Under the pieces are notes generated by a model. That model was not told the origin of the DNA. It did not search any database and saw only the letters and a program-made list of their open reading frames with translations. Positions 59,225-64,000 of a DNA stretch of 64,000 nt are shown piece by piece. Every line of letters begins with the position of its first letter. Position 1 is the stretch's first letter. Source of the stretch: Gyrodactylus bullatarudis (taxonomy: Eukaryota > Platyhelminthes > Monogenea > Gyrodactylidea > Gyrodactylidae); assembly GCA_012064415.1 (NCBI GenBank), contig SSNU01000159.1, forward strand, positions 119,523 through 183,522, read 5' to 3'. The translations under genes were made by a program, and so were the position numbers.

Positions 59225-59985
59225 GATATTGTAGAAATTTTCAACTAATTGAGATGAGTTAATAAAAGTTTTCACAATCATAGCATATCTTCGTAACCAA
59301 AGGGGATTTAACCCCGAGGTTGAGATGCGATCATTGTATGACGCTAGATTAGGATAGAGAAAGAATAAAAATTTGGATTGAATATGTTCAAGCTCCAAGG
59401 ATTTTTCAATGCTTAATGATGGGACTAGAGGTGAAATATAGTCAAGATAACTAAGTACTAATGCTTTTAGTCTCAAATAAACTGATTTAGAAAATTTTAG
59501 AATTGAGTAAATTCGAGAGTTTATTTGAGACAGATTTGAAAGGGGATTAATTTTAAGTCCATCTGAAATACTGAAACCTAGATCCGAAGTTAAGGAGACA
59601 ATTTCTCCAGGAAGTAGAAGCGACTCCAAGAGGGTTGCAGGGAGACCGTATGGGAGTAATAATTTACATTTATCTCTATTAATATAGAGCCCCATGGACT
59701 CAAGGGAATCTTTGATAAGATAGAAGTTGTGATTAATTTTAACAATATCAAGGGAATTTTTCACCTTGAGGACGAACTTTAGATCGTTTGCGAATTTAAG
59801 GAGAACACCCTCTATGTTCTCCGGGAGCTGATTATCAGCGAAGCAAATGTTAAAGATAAGAGAGCCAATAGACGAGCCTTGAGGAATTCCCGAATTAATT
59901 TGTTTAACCATACTACTGGTGGAGTTAAAAGAAACATATTGTTTCCTATTAATTAAAAAGAACATAGTCAAATTAACTATATAAG
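59225..59985 (-). pseudogene. 5'-truncated LINE, minus-strand copy joined to a Penelope endonuclease
   Basis: Reading leftward from about 59985: FLINRKQYVSFNSTSS, SGIPQGSSIGSLIFNI, LLKFANDLKF (the catalytic pair reads ND instead of DD), NRDKCKLLL, and the same C-terminal tail as the plus copy. The frame is open from 60151 to 59216 because the upstream Penelope GIY-YIG segment happens to be in frame. The LINE probably inserted into the Penelope endonuclease with 5' truncation. Confidence 0.8.
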
Positions 59986-61580
59986 GTTTGTAGATTATTT
60001 CAAAATTTTTAGGGGAAACCTCTGCCTTACATGTGGCTAGGTGTTCTTTTATTGCCGTCTGACTCTTGTATAAATGTTCATCTATACGTTCTTCCAGTCT
60101 TCTGGTTGTATGCCCTATGCACTCAGGATTACATTGACATTTAAACAACATTCTTCTGCTTTAATTCGTCGATTGGGTCTTTTGAGCAGTTTTTTAGCAT
60201 TTTCTTCGTCATGTACATTATTGTCAGATTTGAATTTGGGTAAGCCTCATTGAACGCATTTGTTACTTTCTTTTGAAACAATGAGACTGATTGGTCTCAT
60301 TTAAATGGTAGACTGAGGACAAGATTTCCCTCTGTTGCTTCCTTAGGTTTTCTTTTGGGAGTGTACAGCTTGGATAGTCTGTAATTAATTAGTTCAATCC
60401 GATAATCGTTTGCCAGAAAGATGCTGATCAGTTTTTCCAATTCGTCTTCCCAGGCTGCTTTTAATACTATTCGTCTCACTCTTTAGCTAAAGCTGTTATG
60501 AGACCACGTTTCTGTGATATCGGAACAAATGAGTTGTAGTTGAGCAGTCTTCTTGTGAATGTGCTTTTTCTGTGGATTGATCGAACCAAGGAGCCATCTT
60601 CTATACGCGTCAGCAAAATATCAAGGAATGGAAGTTCTCCATTGTTCTCACTCTCCATTGTGAACTTTATCTGCTGATGTGCTTTATTGAACTCAGATAA
60701 TAAGTTATTAATATTACTATTATTTTCAACTATGATGAAAGTGTCATCCATATAGCGATAAAAATGTTCAAACGTCTCTATGCTTGCCTTTAATGTGGTT
60801 CTTTCAAGTTTTGCGAGGAAAATGTCTGCCAACATTGGACCGAGTGGTGAACCCATTGCGACTCCATCTTTTTGGACATAAAATGTACCGTTGAAACTGA
60901 AAACGACATTCATACAGCATAAATGTCAAGAATTTGATTCTGTCAACAAATTCGAACGTATCAGCTAGGGAATGTTTACATAAATCCGTTTTCATTGATT
61001 CCAGGATGACTGTTAGCCATTCTGCTAGTCTGCTCGTTGCGGCCTGACTCATGTCCAAAATCGGTCTGAGGGGGATCTCATTGTCCCTGTTGTAGTTGTC
61101 CATTTTATGCACCTTTGGAAGTCCGTATTGTCGATTGCTAGCACTGTTTGTGCATCTGAGTTTGAGAAACGTTTGAGTGTCAATGTGCTTGTTCTTCAAC
61201 ATTGTTTTTAATTCCTCGTTCACTTTCTTTTCAAATATCATTCGCTGATGATCTGAGAGCTTGGTTTTTGTTTTGATAAACTTCGATCTGTCATTGAGGA
61301 TTGTTAGCATTGACTGGATATACTTATCCCTCTGAATCAGTACCGTCCCGTTACCTTTATCGGGTCTTGTGAGAATAATATTGTTATTTCTCTTGATCCT
61401 TTTCAATGCCTTGAAGTGTCTAGTCTTATTTTTTACAATGATAACTTCGGTGACTCAGCTCAAAACAAAGGTTACCCAACACAAATTAATTAACACATTT
61501 TAATAATAATATTGACCTAAGTTTTAATAAATTTTATTATAAAACTAATTTTAGATCATTTTTCACTGATTCACAAATTA
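59986..61580 (-). pseudogene. Penelope-like retroelement, minus strand
   Basis: From the 5' side: pLTR-like DNA (61580-61506, shared with the left end of the insertion at 47717); ILTRPDKGNGTVLIQRDKY and RQYGLPKVHK...LRPIL (61406-61040); a frameshift near 60910; VQKDGVAMGSPLGPMLADIF and RYMDDTFII (the YMDD catalytic site, about 60760); LPFLDILLTR; then a further frame change to the linker (60479-60297); and finally a GIY-YIG start (PECIGHTTRRLEERIDEHL, 60130-60070) that is cut by a LINE. Relatives include the copy at 46.95-49.06 kb. Frameshifts make it inactive, although most motifs are well preserved. Confidence 0.88.
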
Positions 61581-61777
61581 AGTATCTAAAATTAGAACTT
61601 ATTTTAAATAAAGATTCTATTTTGAACAATTTTAATATCATTTAACTCTTAATAATGGATTCTAGAAGTTACTTGTTAGTAATTACAGGATTAAATCATA
61701 TTAAAAAACCTGCGTTCCTAAACTGAACTTTAACCGCAATATATTTCCATTAATAAACATATTTTTCATCTTTCTAG

Positions 61778-62043
61778 TATGTTTCCGGAGCATTTACAAC
61801 ATTACGTGTCTTTCGTGTAGCTAGAGTATTCAAATTATCCCGACACAGCCAAGGTCTTAGAATTTTGGCATATACACTCAGGTCATGTGCATCCGAGCTG
61901 GGGTTCCTTCTATTCTCGATAACAATGGCTGTAATAATCTTTTCAACTGTAATGTATTACCTAGAAAAGACGGAGAAGGCGACTACCTTTACCAGTATTC
62001 CTGCTGCATTCTGGTATACAATCGTTACAATGACTACTTTGGG
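61778..62043 (+). CDS. Shal/Kv4 potassium channel, exon 2 (S4, S5, pore)
   Basis: This exon encodes residues 293-380 plus two bases of 381. The voltage sensor [21 protein letters not shown] has basic residues at every third position (Arg302, 305, 308, Lys311, Arg314). Then come the S4-S5 linker and S5 ([25 protein letters not shown]), the pore turret (EKTEKATTF) and the pore helix with the start of the filter ([16 protein letters not shown]). The acceptor is TTTCTAG|TAT and the donor is GG|GTGAGT, cutting the filter glycine codon. Fly Shal has RVFRVFRIFKF where this has [11 protein letters not shown], a small change inside S4. Confidence 0.95.
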
Positions 62044-62670
62044 GTGAGTTCACATTCTTCTTTAAATATTTTAACTGAAAATCAACTCGTATCTTGAATG
62101 CATAATTCGACCTACAATGATCGATTTTAGTAATAATGGAGCTGAATAAAAATTATGAAAATAGCTTCCTGATGAATTACAGAAACATCTACCAACGAAA
62201 CTGAAGTTTTCTTATCAGAATCTTACATGAAAAAAATCTAGTCAATGATATTTTCCACATATACAGAAAAACATGAAAGAAATAGATAAACAAAAATGAC
62301 ATCATCTTGTTCAGGATTAAATTCTTAACAAAAGGAAGAAACATTTTCTTTTGATCTTCTAATTTTTGAGCTATTTGAAGTCAAAGTTAAAAAATTGCCT
62401 GAATATTTTGAAACTTTTCAAATCCAACTCAATTTTGTGCCTAATTTCAAAGAATTTATGTCCTGTTAGTTATTTTCATTGATGAATCTCTATTTTTTAC
62501 AACACCTAGAAATTAGAAAAAAGATGGAATTGTTCTTTAACTGTTCAAAAAAAGATTTTTAGATGTTGAAAAATCTATTTTATTCAAAATTTCATGCAGT
62601 GATCATCTGACTATTTCTACCTGGTATATAGTGAAAAAATCTATTTTAGTTGAAAGAAATTTTATTCTAG

Positions 62671-62833
62671 GTATGGTGATATGGTTCCCTTGACAATAAT
62701 GGGAAAAATAGTCGGAGGAATGTGCTCGCTATGTGGAGTGCTTGTAATAGCTCTTCCAGTGCCTGTCATAGTCTCAAACTTTTCAAGAATTTATCACCAG
62801 AGTACACGAGCTGACAAGAGAAAAGCCCAGAAG
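62671..62833 (+). CDS. Shal/Kv4 potassium channel, exon 3 (filter, S6)
   Basis: Residues 381-435. GYGDMVP completes the TTLGYGD selectivity filter. The S6 gate [11 protein letters not shown] has the PVPV bend at 410-413. It ends [16 protein letters not shown], the conserved start of the cytosolic C-terminus. Introns on either side are 627 and 634 bp; the second contains a family A fragment at about 62880-63055. Confidence 0.95.
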
Positions 62834-63467
62834 GTAAATTGAATAATCATTCAAGATACATACATATTCTTTGAAAATTTTATAAAGCTATTCTCGATGA
62901 ATGTGGGAATTTAGGATTATTTTTTCTTCTTCAAATCGTAAAAGTGGGCAACATGAGTAGGATTCCATAAAATCTTTTATATATTCGAATTTTTGATGAA
63001 AAATCGAGTTTTTCTTAAAAATCATAGATTCCCAACTTCATATCAATTAGCTTTAGTATTAAGGAATAATCTTGAATAAGAATACACATAAAAAAACTTG
63101 AATAGCTTTTAAAAACTGGTTTTACAAGATTGTAAGCATGATAGCAATTAGCAAAATAAATATCATTCACTACAGCGAGGACTAACCATGATTGCAAAAT
63201 TATTAAACGCAAGAAAATGTTAAAATTTTTCAAAATTTTGTATTACTAAAAAGAACCAAAAAATGAAAATGTTCTAGTCAACAATTTTGCAAATACCCCT
63301 TATTTGAATAATCTGGATTTGACCATAGGAGTTCCATTAAACACGTCATATCTGATATTAAATTTTGTAATTCTTTTGGTATTCTTTTATGAAAAATGGT
63401 TAGCTTATGAAATTCATATAGGTTTTCCCTGATGTGTTTGAAATTACAAACTTTATCTTGTTTCTAG

Positions 63468-63599
63468 CGTGCACAACAGGCCAGAATTCGTCTAACTCAA
63501 ATTATGGCTGCAATCAATTCTAATGCAGAAAATCAGGATTCTGGGGAGGAATCTGAATTTACTCCAACCCTCTCCACTCGGGAATTGTATCAGCCACAT
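63468..63599 (+). CDS. Shal/Kv4 potassium channel, exon 4 (C-terminal, gene continues)
   Basis: Residues 436-479: RAQQARIRLTQIMAAIN, then an acidic SGEESEF patch, ending ELYQPH before GTAAGA. In other Kv4 proteins this is the segment from KARLARIR to the QHHHLLxCLEKTT block, which must begin in the next exon outside the window. The acceptor is TTTCTAG|CGT, phase 0 at both ends. The remaining 400 bp (63600-64000) are intron with no coding signal seen. Confidence 0.85.
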
Positions 63600-64000
63600 G
63601 TAAGATTTTTATTTGAAATCAAAGATTATTGAAAAATGACACTCTACAACTCAGTTTTTAAAACTATCAACATTAAAATTCTCGAACAGATTTCAGTAAT
63701 AAACTGATATAGAGGATTTTATTCATGTTAAAATCTATCGACATAAAATCAAAATTTTTCCTAGGTAAATTAAAATGTAATTATCTTCAAAATTATTACT
63801 ATATATTATATAACACAAAATATGAGAAAGTCCGCTTAAAACATACCAACCACTTGAGAGTAGGCATTATTTATGCCAGTAAATAAAAAAAAACTATAAA
63901 ATTGCTTTCTTCATTTTCATTGGATGGAATTGAAACTAGGGATTGTCTCAGAAGATTCTTTACAATAGATGAATCTAAGGGATTGAAGCAGTTATGAATT

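Larger units (their letters stand above)
29712..61777 (+). other. Kv4 intron 1, 32,066 bp, repeat-filled
   Basis: The intron runs from GTGAGT after the S3 exon to TTTCTAG before the S4 exon. It contains a degraded LINE (31.2-33.7 kb), a hammerhead SINE (34.3 kb), an LTR-like repeat with a hammerhead (40.4 kb), several family B MITEs, a nested Penelope pair (47-49 kb) with an assembly gap, a MULE-like element (54.3 kb), an inverted LINE pair and another Penelope element (58.6-61.6 kb). Stretches without named content (33.8-34.3, 35.5-39.8, 42.1-44.7, 50-52.3, 55.7-58.5 kb) show only AT-rich DNA and short meaningless frames. I see no convincing nested host gene. Confidence 0.9.

Overview
This is a gene-poor, AT-rich, repeat-laden piece of an animal nuclear genome. 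It carries spliceosomal introns, AATAAA signals, metazoan-specific gene families and many eukaryotic transposons. Four host genes can be supported: a small amidated-neuropeptide precursor (8816-9045, +, two exons), a ceramide synthase (25619-22445, -, four exons), elongation factor eEF2 (25797-28457, +, three exons) and the 5' part of a Shal/Kv4 voltage-gated potassium channel (28836 to beyond 63599, +, four exons seen). Several features suggest a small lophotrochozoan, with a flatworm the best single guess. These are introns of 30 and 33 nt in the ceramide synthase beside kilobase-scale introns, a hammerhead-ribozyme SINE resembling the schistosome Sm-alpha type, Penelope-like elements, and a short MRYamide-type peptide precursor. 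This placement is inference, not proof.

Layout. 1-4.8 kb: inverted-repeat elements, including a 127-bp perfect inverted pair and a MULE-type MITE with a 9-bp target duplication. 4.8-8.2 kb: a nearly intact 3.3-kb DNA transposon with about 700-bp inverted termini, TTA target duplication and an intact two-exon candidate transposase, inserted in an older MITE. 8.8-9.05 kb: the neuropeptide gene. 9.1-22.4 kb: no recognised host gene, only MITEs, a tandem duplication, a SINE relic and a Ginger-like element. 22.4-25.6 kb: ceramide synthase, whose 2.1-kb intron holds a Merlin element nested in a dead mariner. 25.6-28.5 kb: a 177-bp divergent promoter and eEF2. 28.8-63.6 kb: Kv4, whose first intron is 32 kb and packed with LINE, Penelope, LTR-like, MITE and ribozyme-bearing repeats.

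The host genes have unrelated jobs: peptide signalling, sphingolipid synthesis, translation and neuronal/muscle A-type K+ current. The unexplained interest lies in the mobile DNA: three different classes of repeat carrying hammerhead ribozyme motifs, a transposon that gives a home to a widespread uncharacterised protein family, and several datable nested insertions.
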